Positions 23,714 through 30,291 of a DNA stretch of 41,514 bases are shown piece after piece. The notes beneath the pieces are model-generated. The model had not been told where the DNA came from, did not search any database, and saw only the letters and a list, made by a program, of their open reading frames with translations. The DNA comes from a virus. The position numbers and the translations under genes were made by a program. The stretch covers positions 1-41,514 of the IMG/VR virus record IMGVR_UViG_3300021957_000094; one strand, 5' to 3'. The stretch's first letter is position 1. Each line of letters begins with the position of its first letter.

Positions 23714-23901
23714 TGATAACACAGCGTGGCCTGAGTGGGTCAGTTAAGTACACGCAAGAATCAGAGGCTAGGAGTATCCCTAGGATACATAAAACAGCAG
23801 ACCGCTAAAAAGGTTTGTGCTAGAGTAAGGCTGAAATCTTACTTTCCTCTGTGTATGCTCTCGAGAACTACACGAAATCTGATTTGATAGCTGTGTTATC
23901 A
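23714..23901 (+). ncRNA. Candidate 188-base structured RNA closed by a 12-bp stem
   Basis: The ends pair perfectly: TGATAACACAGC 23714-23725 with GCTGTGTTATCA 23890-23901. Inside are several local hairpins. GCGTG 23724-23728 pairs with CACGC 23751-23755 (sharing two bases with the closing stem) and encloses CTGA/TCAG. CTAGG 23768-23772 pairs with CCTAG 23779-23783, competing with GTATCC/GGATAC 23774-23788. AGTAAG 23824-23829 pairs with CTTACT 23838-23843. GTGTA 23851-23855 pairs with TACAC 23869-23873. A short T-run (ATTTTT) follows the closing stem. No good protein frame fills the gap 23700-23938. I recognise no known RNA family. The plus strand is preferred because of the trailing T-run. 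Confidence 0.55.
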
Positions 23902-23938
23902 TTTTTAAACCTTTTAAACCTAGTAACATATAATCAAC

Positions 23939-24067
23939 ATGAAAGAAAGATTATTCCTCCGAGCATTCCTCATTATTATTACCTGTACACTCCTTATCTA
24001 CTGCACTTCTTGCTCTTCAACAAGTCACACAACTCAATACAAGTCATCATGCCCAGCTTACAACTAA
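23939..24067 (+). CDS. Tiny lipoprotein, 42 residues
   Basis: The ATG at 23939 starts MKERLFLRAFLIIITCTLLI, a basic N-terminus and hydrophobic core, followed by YCTSCSSTSH, in which a Cys could be the lipidated residue of a type II signal peptide. The rest is a short polar tail ending SSCPAYN. Tiny lipoproteins with such tails recur in Bacteroidota phages, as I remember them. A superinfection-exclusion or membrane role is possible. The ORF overlaps the next gene by 19 bases. It is the first gene after the 188-base structured element, whose 3' end is 37 bases upstream of this ATG. Confidence 0.7.
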   Translation: MKERLFLRAFLIIITCTLLIYCTSCSSTSHTTQYKSSCPAYN

Positions 24068-24342
24068 GTGATTACAAACCATCTTCAGCAGAAATGAATC
24101 ATATTCTATTAGACCGCAAAGTCTATTCTATAGAAGACGCAGACACAGGGATGTCAATCTTTGGGTCAAGAACTCCTGACTGCATTCTCAAGTACATAGT
24201 AGATAGCAACATCTTACTTGAGACTAACTACAAGACATTGATTGTAGCCGAATACCCTTCAATCAGTACAGAAATTCCTACTACTGTATTAAGTATCAAG
24301 CAATTTGTGCTTGAGCAATACGAAGTATCAGTAGTAGACTAA
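24049..24342 (+). CDS. Unknown small protein
   Basis: The ATG at 24049 gives 97 residues starting MPSLQLSDYKPSSAEMNHIL. A longer frame reaches back to 23851 but would cross the structured RNA and the lipoprotein gene in another frame, so I reject that start. An internal Met (MNHILLDRK) is an alternative. The protein has VYSIEDADTGMSIFGSRTPD and ends EQYEVSVVD; it is soluble and mixed alpha/beta. No family is recognised. A bulged hairpin terminator follows. Confidence 0.6.
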   Translation: MPSLQLSDYKPSSAEMNHILLDRKVYSIEDADTGMSIFGSRTPDCILKYIVDSNILLETNYKTLIVAEYPSISTEIPTTVLSIKQFVLEQYEVSVVD

Positions 24343-24345
24343 AGC

Positions 24346-24373
24346 ATAGGGTTAAGAGAACCTCCTATTTTAA
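24346..24373 (+). terminator. Probable terminator with bulged stem
   Basis: ATAGGGTT 24346-24353 pairs with AACC plus CTAT around 24359-24368 (two bulged bases), with loop AAGAG, followed by TTTT. It lies just after the stop of the 97-residue gene and before the leader of the 198-residue gene. The remaining leader, 24374-24418, is A/T-rich; a TACATTTT at about 24394 is only a near match to TAnnTTTG. Confidence 0.5.
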
Positions 24374-24418
24374 AGTGTTCTCAACATTTATCTACATTTT
24401 TTTCCAACATAAAATATC

Positions 24419-25015
24419 ATGGAAAATACATTAAACACAGGCACCTTGGAAGCCTTAATTCCAGGAGAAACGCTAGTTGTCCACGCGCGTAAGGTTAAGG
24501 GTGGCAAAGTTCAAATCGAGTTTGCAGAAAAACTTGCAACAGAGGAGCGTCCTCAAAGTTTATTGAGTGTATTCAATAGATCAGATGACCGATTCTCACA
24601 AGCAGGTGGAGCAAGACGCACTTGGATGACTTCAGAACCTTCTGATGCATCAGAGCTCTTGAATGTAGACTTGGTTAATGCTGAGTACAAAACCGTAACA
24701 ATTAACGGTAAGGTTCAAGAGATTTTCCCTTTGAACATTCTCAACCCAACACTTGATGGGAAGCGAATGCGCATTCAGGTTAATGAGACTACTCTCCCAA
24801 CCACATGGCAGTCAGATAACCTTGAGACTACTGCTAAGCGCAAGGGAGCTGAAGGTGAGTTTATTACTTACAAAGGACAATACATCTTCTCTAACACAGA
24901 TGTAGTTTTGGGGGAACCAAAACACACGTTCTTGAAGGCTGACGAAGTAGCCTCCGAATCTTTGTCTGGTATTTATGCCAACGTAGACATCGAGACAGGA
25001 GAGATTGCTTCCTAA
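24419..25015 (+). CDS. Unknown conserved-type early protein, possibly highly expressed
   Basis: This encodes 198 residues, starting MENTLNTGTLEALIPGETL. It reads as a beta-rich soluble protein: LVVHARKVKGGKVQIEFAEK, then RRTWMTSEPSDASELL, YKTVTINGKVQEIFPLNIL and TYKGQYIFSNTDVVLGEP. The strand-rich N-terminus and its place beside replication genes could fit a nucleic acid-binding (OB-like) protein, but no aromatic DNA-binding signature is clear. Codons are GC-richer than in the polymerase gene, similar to the capsid gene, which suggests abundance. It is bounded by terminator-like hairpins on both sides, forming a single-gene unit. Function not assigned. Confidence 0.75.
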   Translation: MENTLNTGTLEALIPGETLVVHARKVKGGKVQIEFAEKLATEERPQSLLSVFNRSDDRFSQAGGARRTWMTSEPSDASELLNVDLVNAEYKTVTINGKVQEIFPLNILNPTLDGKRMRIQVNETTLPTTWQSDNLETTAKRKGAEGEFITYKGQYIFSNTDVVLGEPKHTFLKADEVASESLSGIYANVDIETGEIAS

Positions 25016-25068
25016 GCACTAGCGAAAAGGTATGATAGACGTATTATACTTATGATTGATTTGGACAC

Positions 25069-25095
25069 GAATGAGGGGGACGCCTCTCATTCTTT
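25069..25095 (+). terminator. Hairpin terminator after the 198-residue gene
   Basis: GAATGAG 25069-25075 pairs with CTCATTC 25086-25092, extended inward by three G-C/G-T pairs around a GACG loop, then TTT. The stem is strong but the T-run is short. It lies 54 bases after the stop codon in a 102-base gap that holds nothing else I can identify. Confidence 0.62.
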
Positions 25096-25117
25096 AATCC
25101 TATAGATTCACAACGAT

Positions 25118-25360
25118 ATGGGTAAAATGAAAATGGTTTTCTTACTTGCACAGGAATCAAACTCTGTAAGAAGAATTAAGAAATTAATCTCAGAGGCTGA
25201 AGCAGAGAAACTTAGATATTGTGTTTTTGAGGGTGAATTTCTCACACTCGAACAGGCAAAATCTATAGTTAAACTGATCACTATAGAGAGAAAAAGACAA
25301 TACAATTTAAATGATACATTACATCTCGAACCAGACGAGCATACAATCGAACAGGATTAA
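25118..25360 (+). CDS. Small helical protein upstream of DNA polymerase
   Basis: This encodes 80 residues, beginning MGKMKMVFLLAQESNSVRRI and continuing with a charged helix KKLISEAEAEKLRYCVFEGE, then LTLEQAKSIVKLITIERKRQY and an acidic tail. No membrane segment or recognised motif. A second ATG at 25127 is possible. Its end overlaps the polymerase frame by 50 bases, which couples the two. It may be a small polymerase accessory, but only position suggests this. Confidence 0.62.
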   Translation: MGKMKMVFLLAQESNSVRRIKKLISEAEAEKLRYCVFEGEFLTLEQAKSIVKLITIERKRQYNLNDTLHLEPDEHTIEQD

Positions 25361-27200
25361 ACTATCAACAATAGACGATGCTGTTCAATATTGTAAAAGC
25401 AAAACAGTACTTGGGGTAGACACTGAGACTGAAGGCTTTGACTTTACGTGTAAGAAGATGATTATGTTTCAGATTGGGGACAACGAACAACAGTTCGTAA
25501 TTGATACAAGATGTGTATCAATTGAACCTCTTCGAGAAATACTCGAGTCAGAGGATATAATTAAAATCTTTCATAATGCAAAGTTCGATTACAAATTTAT
25601 TAAACGATGGGGAAATATATGTTGCAAAAACATTTACGATACCTTTCTTACAGAAAAGGTTCTACATTGTGGGAAACAAGATTACGGTTTCTCACTTGCA
25701 AAAGTCTGTAAACGTTACCTCAATGTCGATTTGGACAAAGAGGAAAGGAACAAGTTCATCAACTTGCAGGGTCTCCCCTACACGCACAATCAAATTGTTT
25801 ATGGGGCTAAAGACGTTACATTTCTCATACAGATTAGAGAGAAACAAATACCGTTACTTGATCTACACAAATTGGTTCAAGTCTCCGAATTGGAGAACAG
25901 AGTTGTTAGAGTCTTTTCAGAAATTGAATACGAAGGACTAAATATTAACAAGGATAAGTGGGTAGAGATGGCTAACAAAAATCAAGAGTTAGCTGAAAAC
26001 ATGCAAATAACATTGGATAGTAGTGTAGCTGAAAACAATAAGCTTAAACAATTCATTCAACCTGTGCAGCAGGATTTGTTTGCCCCAACATTGAGGAAGA
26101 CTAATATTAATTGGAGTTCCCCTAAGCAAGTCTTAGAGGTATTTCAAACTCTTATCCCCAAGCTAGAAGATGTAAACGGGAAGAACCTATATAAGCATAA
26201 GTATAAGTTCTCAATAATAAAGGAGTATATCAGGTACAAAGAACTAACCAAGCTATCTAATGCTTATGGGAGTAAGTTCTTTAAGTATGTTAACTCTGAT
26301 AACAAAGTTCATACAAACTTTCAGCAGATTTTAGACACTGGGAGAGTTAGCTCTTCGTCCCCGAACATGCAACAAATCCCAAGTGATAATACATTTAGGA
26401 ATTGTTTTTATGCTCCTGAAGACTGGGTATTCGTTAGCTCTGACTATTCAAGTCAAGAGTTAAATGTTATTGCTTATGGATCAAACGACCCTGTATTCTT
26501 ACGAGCACTTGAAAACGGCGAAGATCTGCACTCTGTTTGCGCGGAACTTGTATTTCAAAATGAATGGATAGATAACGCTGAGAGCGGTTGTGTTTACATC
26601 AGTCATAAGCAGAAATGTAGTTGCCCCAAACATAAGGAGCTTAGGACTAAAGTTAAGACAATTAATTTTGGATTAGCATATGGGATGGGACCAAATAAAC
26701 TCAGCGATACGTTACAGATTTCTTTACAAGAGGCTAAAGACCTTATAAAGAAATACTTTACGGCATTCCCTTCAATCGAAAGCTTTCTTAATGATCTTGG
26801 GGAGAAGGGTAAACGTACAGGAAGTATACGCACTTTCCCCCCGTTTAATAGGGTTAGATGGTTTGAAAACTGGACTGCTAAGATGTATAATAACCGAGAT
26901 AACTTTATGGAGCTTGGGAGTATTGAAAGAGCTTCAAAGAATACCCCAATTCAAGGTTCAAGTGCTGATATGACTAAGCTTGCACTATACTATATCTATA
27001 ATGAGATAGAGAAAAACTATAGTGACACAGTTAAGATAGTCATGACTGTACATGATCAGATTGATACTATATGTAAGCAAGAAATTGCTGAAGAATGGAA
27101 AGAAAGAATGACAGAGCTAATGGAGAAGGCTGCTAACGTAATCATCCCCAATAAACTGCTCAAAGCTGACACTAATATTTCAAAAACATGGGAAAAATAG
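25311..27200 (+). CDS. polA: DNA polymerase, family A, with 3'-5' proofreading domain
   Basis: This encodes 629 residues, a replicative phage-type Pol I without a 5' nuclease domain (that enzyme is encoded separately at 39138). Proofreading motifs: Exo I VDTETEG (D37, E39), Exo II HNAKFD (D93), Exo III YGAKD (D168). Polymerase motifs: TGRVSSSSPNMQQIP (343-357), motif A SSDYSSQEL (D378), motif B R445-x3-K449-x3-FGLAYG, and motif C TVHDQID (H581, D582). Between motifs A and B there is an insert with C427, C436, C438 and H441 that could bind zinc. The N-terminus overlaps the previous gene by 50 bases, so the exact start is uncertain. It should copy the phage genome with the DnaB and primase downstream. 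Confidence 0.95.
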   Translation: MIHYISNQTSIQSNRIKLSTIDDAVQYCKSKTVLGVDTETEGFDFTCKKMIMFQIGDNEQQFVIDTRCVSIEPLREILESEDIIKIFHNAKFDYKFIKRWGNICCKNIYDTFLTEKVLHCGKQDYGFSLAKVCKRYLNVDLDKEERNKFINLQGLPYTHNQIVYGAKDVTFLIQIREKQIPLLDLHKLVQVSELENRVVRVFSEIEYEGLNINKDKWVEMANKNQELAENMQITLDSSVAENNKLKQFIQPVQQDLFAPTLRKTNINWSSPKQVLEVFQTLIPKLEDVNGKNLYKHKYKFSIIKEYIRYKELTKLSNAYGSKFFKYVNSDNKVHTNFQQILDTGRVSSSSPNMQQIPSDNTFRNCFYAPEDWVFVSSDYSSQELNVIAYGSNDPVFLRALENGEDLHSVCAELVFQNEWIDNAESGCVYISHKQKCSCPKHKELRTKVKTINFGLAYGMGPNKLSDTLQISLQEAKDLIKKYFTAFPSIESFLNDLGEKGKRTGSIRTFPPFNRVRWFENWTAKMYNNRDNFMELGSIERASKNTPIQGSSADMTKLALYYIYNEIEKNYSDTVKIVMTVHDQIDTICKQEIAEEWKERMTELMEKAANVIIPNKLLKADTNISKTWEK

Positions 27201-27664
27201 AAGTTAAAGAACTCACACTTAATGAGTTACAAAACAAAGTATATGCTCTAAAAGAAGAGATAAAGAGCAAAGAATATGAGATAGAGGATCTTAGTTGTAA
27301 GATTAAGAGGTACTCAGTCTTAAGTATAGCAGAAGGGTTGAGTGTACATAAGTCTTACAAGGATACATTGTGTACTATGCTGATAAAAAGAGGGGGCACT
27401 AATGTTTGTAAAATGTATGGGACAGTACATTACAAGATAGAAGAAACCTCTTTGTTTGCAAAACAGATAACACTAATCCCTAAACTGCTTAAGATTGTAT
27501 CTAAGATTGTGGATGGGGAGTATACTTATACTCTTAAAGAGGAGGCTGAGGATTTGTTATATGAAGCTAGCCTAGACTCTTTGAACTGGGTGGATGTATC
27601 TGCTGATAAACGCTTAGGGTATAAGTGTGTGCTTAACTCTAAAAGGAAAGAAGTAGAGGCATGA
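27188..27664 (+). CDS. Coiled-coil protein downstream of polymerase
   Basis: This encodes 158 residues. The first 45 form a coiled coil (LQNKVYALKEEIKSKEYEIE). The rest has KMYGTVHYKIEETSLFAKQ and TLKEEAEDLLYEASLDSLNW, with no catalytic motif visible. Its ATG lies inside the polymerase end (13-base overlap) and its TGA overlaps the next start (ATGA), so it belongs firmly to the polymerase operon. Function unknown. Confidence 0.72.
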   Translation: MGKIEVKELTLNELQNKVYALKEEIKSKEYEIEDLSCKIKRYSVLSIAEGLSVHKSYKDTLCTMLIKRGGTNVCKMYGTVHYKIEETSLFAKQITLIPKLLKIVSKIVDGEYTYTLKEEAEDLLYEASLDSLNWVDVSADKRLGYKCVLNSKRKEVEA

Positions 27665-27804
27665 GTAAGATTAAAATCAAATCAACTGTATACCCTAAAG
27701 AGAAACTATCATATGAAGAGTGGTGCGATCATATGAAAATAGTTAGGTATAAAAAAGTACCTATTTCTGACAGAACAGGTTCTAAAAAGGATCTAAATTT
27801 GTAG
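27661..27804 (+). CDS. Small basic protein, 47 residues
   Basis: The ATG at 27661 overlaps the preceding TGA as ATGA and opens MSKIKIKSTVYPKEKLSYEE, then WCDHMKIVRYKKVPISDRTG and a basic end. The coupling and length support a real gene. It ends nine bases before the first tRNA, and its last codons contain a TAAATTTG promoter-like box for the tRNA cluster. Function unknown. Confidence 0.7.
   Translation: MSKIKIKSTVYPKEKLSYEEWCDHMKIVRYKKVPISDRTGSKKDLNL
27794..27801 (+). promoter_or_regulatory. TAAATTTG -7 element before tRNA cluster
   Basis: TAAATTTG matches TAnnTTTG and ends 12 bases before the first base of the CAT tRNA. It overlaps the 3' end of the 47-residue ORF, so part of its sequence is fixed by coding. 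No TTG is seen at -33. It would let the tRNAs be transcribed apart from the polymerase operon. Confidence 0.45.
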
Positions 27805-27813
27805 GACAAACAT

Positions 27814-27887
27814 GCGCTTATAGCTCAGTTGGTTAGAGCATCCGACTCATAATCGGCAGGTCCTAGGTTCAAGTCCTAGTAGGCGCA
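27814..27887 (+). tRNA. tRNA with CAT anticodon (Ile2 or Met)
   Basis: A full cloverleaf of 74 bases is present: acceptor GCGCTTA/TAGGCGC (one T-G pair), D arm GCTC/GAGC, T arm CTAGG/CCTAG with TTCAAGT, and discriminator A. CCA is not encoded. The anticodon loop CTCATAA places CAT at 27848-27850. The anticodon stem CCGA/TCGG, with a mismatched 27-43 pair, resembles tRNA-Ile2, whose C34 is modified to lysidine to read ATA. Elongator Met cannot be excluded. ATA is common in this AT-rich phage, which favours Ile2. Confidence 0.92.
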
Positions 27888-27921
27888 CTTACCTCGTCAT
27901 TTATGGCTGTCAAAGCGGGCA

Positions 27922-27946
27922 ACAGGTCACCGACACCTGTGGGGTA
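27922..27946 (+). repeat. tRNA-spacer element, copy 1
   Basis: The 63-base spacer between the first two tRNAs has ACAGGT 27922-27927 pairing with ACCTGT 27935-27940 around a seven-base loop. It also contains CCGACACCTGTGGGGTA (27930-27946), which recurs with a single shifted base as CCGACACCTTGTGGGTA at 28086-28102 in the next spacer. Shared spacers suggest the tRNA units arose by duplication or carry a processing signal. Confidence 0.6.
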
Positions 27947-27950
27947 TTAA

Positions 27951-28024
27951 GCTCTCTTAGCTCAGCTGGTTAGAGCATCTCACTTTTAATGAGAGGGTCC
28001 TGGGTTCGAGTCCCAGAGGGGGTA
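27951..28024 (+). tRNA. tRNA-Lys (TTT anticodon)
   Basis: A complete cloverleaf of 74 bases: acceptor GCTCTCT/AGGGGGT, D arm GCTC/GAGC, anticodon stem TCTCA/TGAGA with loop CTTTTAA (anticodon TTT 27985-27987), T arm CTGGG/CCCAG with TTCGAGT, discriminator A. The acceptor stem has three G-T wobbles, including the 1-72 pair. It reads AAA/AAG; AAA is frequent in this genome. CCA is not encoded. Confidence 0.93.
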
Positions 28025-28033
28025 CGACTATTA

Positions 28034-28065
28034 TCTAACATCAATCACCTATACAAGATGTTAGA
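28034..28065 (+). repeat. Hairpin in tRNA spacer
   Basis: TCTAACATC 28034-28042 pairs perfectly with GATGTTAGA 28057-28065 (9 bp, 14-base loop). It begins 10 bases after the Lys tRNA and is not followed by a T-run. It may shape processing of the polycistronic tRNA transcript. Confidence 0.6.
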
Positions 28066-28117
28066 GTTTATATAAGATAGGTTGCCCGACACCTTGTGGG
28101 TACAACGAATCAAGGTA

Positions 28118-28153
28118 GGGGAGATAAGTAGGTGCAAGATGCTTACTCTCCCC
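28118..28153 (+). repeat. Strong hairpin next to tRNA-Arg
   Basis: GGGGAGA plus TAAG (28118-28128) pairs with CTTA plus TCTCCCC (28142-28153) with one bulged C: 11 base pairs with a 13-base loop. It ends seven bases before the Arg tRNA. The rest of this 136-base spacer holds copy 2 of the spacer repeat (28086-28102) and no gene. Confidence 0.65.
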
Positions 28154-28160
28154 GATTTCT

Positions 28161-28234
<74 letters not shown>

Positions 28235-28260
28235 CAATTCACACCTAAACACAATCAATT

Positions 28261-28404
28261 ATGATTTTATTAGAAAAAATAGCACTAGTGCTAATATGTT
28301 TTTTAGTGGTCGCAATGCTTATTATGTTAATAGATTCGCTGTGGGATTCAGTTCTATCTATTAAGAAAAGAATTAAAGAGTTAAAGGCACACTCTAAAAA
28401 ATGA
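28261..28404 (+). CDS. Small single-pass membrane protein, 47 residues
   Basis: The ATG at 28261 opens MILLEKIALVLICFLVVAML, which with the following IML forms one membrane helix (about residues 3-24). A basic cytoplasmic tail VLSIKKRIKELKAHSKK follows. The stop overlaps the next ATG as ATGA. The function is unknown; small membrane peptides in early phage operons often alter the host envelope or exclude other phages. Confidence 0.72.
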   Translation: MILLEKIALVLICFLVVAMLIMLIDSLWDSVLSIKKRIKELKAHSKK

Positions 28405-28853
28405 ATCCTGTAATATATGCAGGCTTAGATTACAAATATCGTCTTTTAGCACTTAACAAGTATACAAGCAGTAGAGCAGACCTTACTGGGATATTAGACT
28501 GCTGCTGTATTGTTTTTGATGTTGACAAAGACGATGTTATAAGTAGGTCTCGTAAACACGAATATGCTATTGCTAGGCACGCATTTGCGAAGCTTAGTAG
28601 AGATAGGACAGAAGAACCACTTAGGATTATTGGGGAACATCTGGGAGGTAGAGACCATTCTACTGCTCTTAACTCTTATACTCAAGCAGAGAATCTTATT
28701 AAAACGTATCCTGCGTTTAAGGAGCGCTATCAGATGTGTAAAGAACTTCTAGATACTGCGGATATAGTTAAGAAAGCAAATAAGATTAAAAAGGTAGCTG
28801 ATAAACTCAGCTTAATTAGGAATCAAAATATAATATTAACCGATTTACAATGA
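28401..28853 (+). CDS. DnaA domain IV-like DNA-binding protein
   Basis: This encodes 150 residues. Residues about 44-110 match the C-terminal DNA-binding domain of DnaA: DVISRSRKHEYAIARHAFAK, then EEPLRIIGEHLGGRDHSTAL, with the GGRDHST signature at 82-88, and NSYTQAENLI. The AAA+ ATPase of DnaA is absent. In DnaA this domain reads the DnaA box, so this protein may recognise the phage or host origin, steer helicase loading, or compete with host DnaA. It is flanked by coupled genes on both sides (ATGA upstream, ATGA downstream). Confidence 0.88.
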   Translation: MNPVIYAGLDYKYRLLALNKYTSSRADLTGILDCCCIVFDVDKDDVISRSRKHEYAIARHAFAKLSRDRTEEPLRIIGEHLGGRDHSTALNSYTQAENLIKTYPAFKERYQMCKELLDTADIVKKANKIKKVADKLSLIRNQNIILTDLQ

Positions 28854-29137
28854 AAAAAATCAAAGACATGAAAGATCATTATTATACTGAAGAAGAAATA
28901 GACTTAGTAATAGAGTACACATTTGATCCTGGAGAACAAGCTACATATGAATATCCCCCAGAAGGATTTTCACTTTATATGCATAAAGTATACGTAGATA
29001 CTGATGCTTCGAAAGTAGATATTTCTCTTTTACTTAAGAAAGATGTTCGAAGAAGAATAGAAGAGAGCATATTAGAACATGAAGAAAATCGTTCTTATGA
29101 AGACGTATACGAAGACTACTCAGATGACCGTACATAA
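28850..29137 (+). CDS. Small acidic protein of unknown function
   Basis: This encodes 95 residues, overlapping the DnaA-like stop by four bases. It has a Tyr/Glu-rich character: KDHYYTEEEIDLVIEYTFDP near the start, MHKVYVDTDASKVDISLLLK in the middle, and a strongly acidic end (EDVYEDYSDDRT). No motif is recognised. The next gene starts within its last 14 bases if the preferred helicase start is right. DNA mimicry is conceivable from the acidity but not shown. Confidence 0.66.
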   Translation: MKKIKDMKDHYYTEEEIDLVIEYTFDPGEQATYEYPPEGFSLYMHKVYVDTDASKVDISLLLKKDVRRRIEESILEHEENRSYEDVYEDYSDDRT

Positions 29138-30269
29138 TAATGAAGTAAAAGACAAGGAGCAGAAGAAAGCTTTAAATAATTGGGCTAAGAGTGGATACAT
29201 AGGCTCAATTATAGCGGGGACTGGATTTGGTAAATCTAGGTGCGGTGTATTAGCTATTAAGAAACTACTGCAACCCGCAGAGAGAGCTTTAGTCCTTGTC
29301 CCTACTACTCAGCTGCAAGATCAATTTGCAGAAGAATTTAAGAAGTGGGGTGCAGAAGATGTTTTAGAACACACAGATATTATGTGCTATCAATCAGCTT
29401 ATAAGCTGGAGGCTATGCATTATGCTATTGTTGTGTGTGATGAGATACACTTAGGCATAAGCCCGAAGTACCGTAAGTTCTTTGAGAATAATACGTATGA
29501 CAGGCTATTGTGTATGACAGCTACTACTCCTGAAGAGGATGAGTACAGAGCGTATCTAACTAATCTAGCCCCTACACGGTACAAGATTACTCTTGATGAG
29601 TGTGTAAGTTTAGGATTAGTTGCAGACTATGAAATTATTTGCATCCCTGTATCTCTAACAGAGGAAGAACAGAAAGCTTACAAAAGAGCTAATAACCTAT
29701 TTGTTCAAAGCAAGTATAAACTTGGGCAGTTTGATGCTTTTACTCAAGCTAAGCTTATTCTAGATAAGAAGATTGCTGGGGATGCTGGTGCTGCAAAGAT
29801 GTTCTACAAAGCTATAAGAGATAGAGCAACTGTTGTTAACCATGCTACAAGTAAGATATCAAAGTCTAAAGAGTTGCTGGAAAAGCATACTAAAGACAAG
29901 GTACTTATATTCTCAGGAACTACTGCATTTACTGATGCTATGGCAGAAGAACTTAATGGACTAAGTTATCACTCTAAGAAGTCAAAAAAACAAAGAGAAC
30001 AAATCTTAGAGGATTTTAAGAGTAATAAGAACAATGTGCTTTGTTCAGCAAAAGCTCTTAATCAAGGCTTTAACGTTGAGGATGCTAGCGTAGGTATTAT
30101 AGCTGGGCTAAACAGTAAGGCTCTTCCTATGGTGCAAAGAGTTGGGAGACTATTACGTCTTAATAAAGAGAAAGTTGGGAAGGTTTACATACTATATGTA
30201 AAAGGATCTCAAGAAGAGAAGTGGTTAAATAATTCAATTAAACCATTAAACAATATTAAATGGATGTAA
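29124..30269 (+). CDS. SF2 DNA helicase (DExH type)
   Basis: From the ATG at 29124 it has 381 residues. Motif I is GTGFGKS (32-38), motif II is DEIH (106-109), motif III is TATT (132-135), and motif VI is QRVGRLLR near residue 355. Two RecA-like lobes without large insertions resemble the UvsW/ResIII-type helicases that phages use for replication restart and recombination. An open frame reaches back to 29079, deep in the previous gene; I prefer the later ATG because the overlap is smaller and the protein then begins as compact helicases do. It follows the small acidic gene with a 14-base overlap. Confidence 0.9.
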   Translation: MTVHNNEVKDKEQKKALNNWAKSGYIGSIIAGTGFGKSRCGVLAIKKLLQPAERALVLVPTTQLQDQFAEEFKKWGAEDVLEHTDIMCYQSAYKLEAMHYAIVVCDEIHLGISPKYRKFFENNTYDRLLCMTATTPEEDEYRAYLTNLAPTRYKITLDECVSLGLVADYEIICIPVSLTEEEQKAYKRANNLFVQSKYKLGQFDAFTQAKLILDKKIAGDAGAAKMFYKAIRDRATVVNHATSKISKSKELLEKHTKDKVLIFSGTTAFTDAMAEELNGLSYHSKKSKKQREQILEDFKSNKNNVLCSAKALNQGFNVEDASVGIIAGLNSKALPMVQRVGRLLRLNKEKVGKVYILYVKGSQEEKWLNNSIKPLNNIKWM

Positions 30270-30291
30270 TACATTTATAACATAATTTATT

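Noticed and set aside
23714-23901. Group I intron, tmRNA or hammerhead ribozyme
   Set aside because: No split gene flanks the element, no tag-peptide frame or tRNA-like end is visible, and the CUGAUGA/GAAA core is missing.
23851-24048. Upstream extension of the 97-residue gene
   Set aside because: It would overlap the 3' half of the structured RNA and the lipoprotein gene in another frame; the ATG at 24049 is better.
24388-24398. DnaA box-like TTATCTACA
   Set aside because: It has a mismatch to TTATCCACA and is single; no cluster was found to support an origin here.
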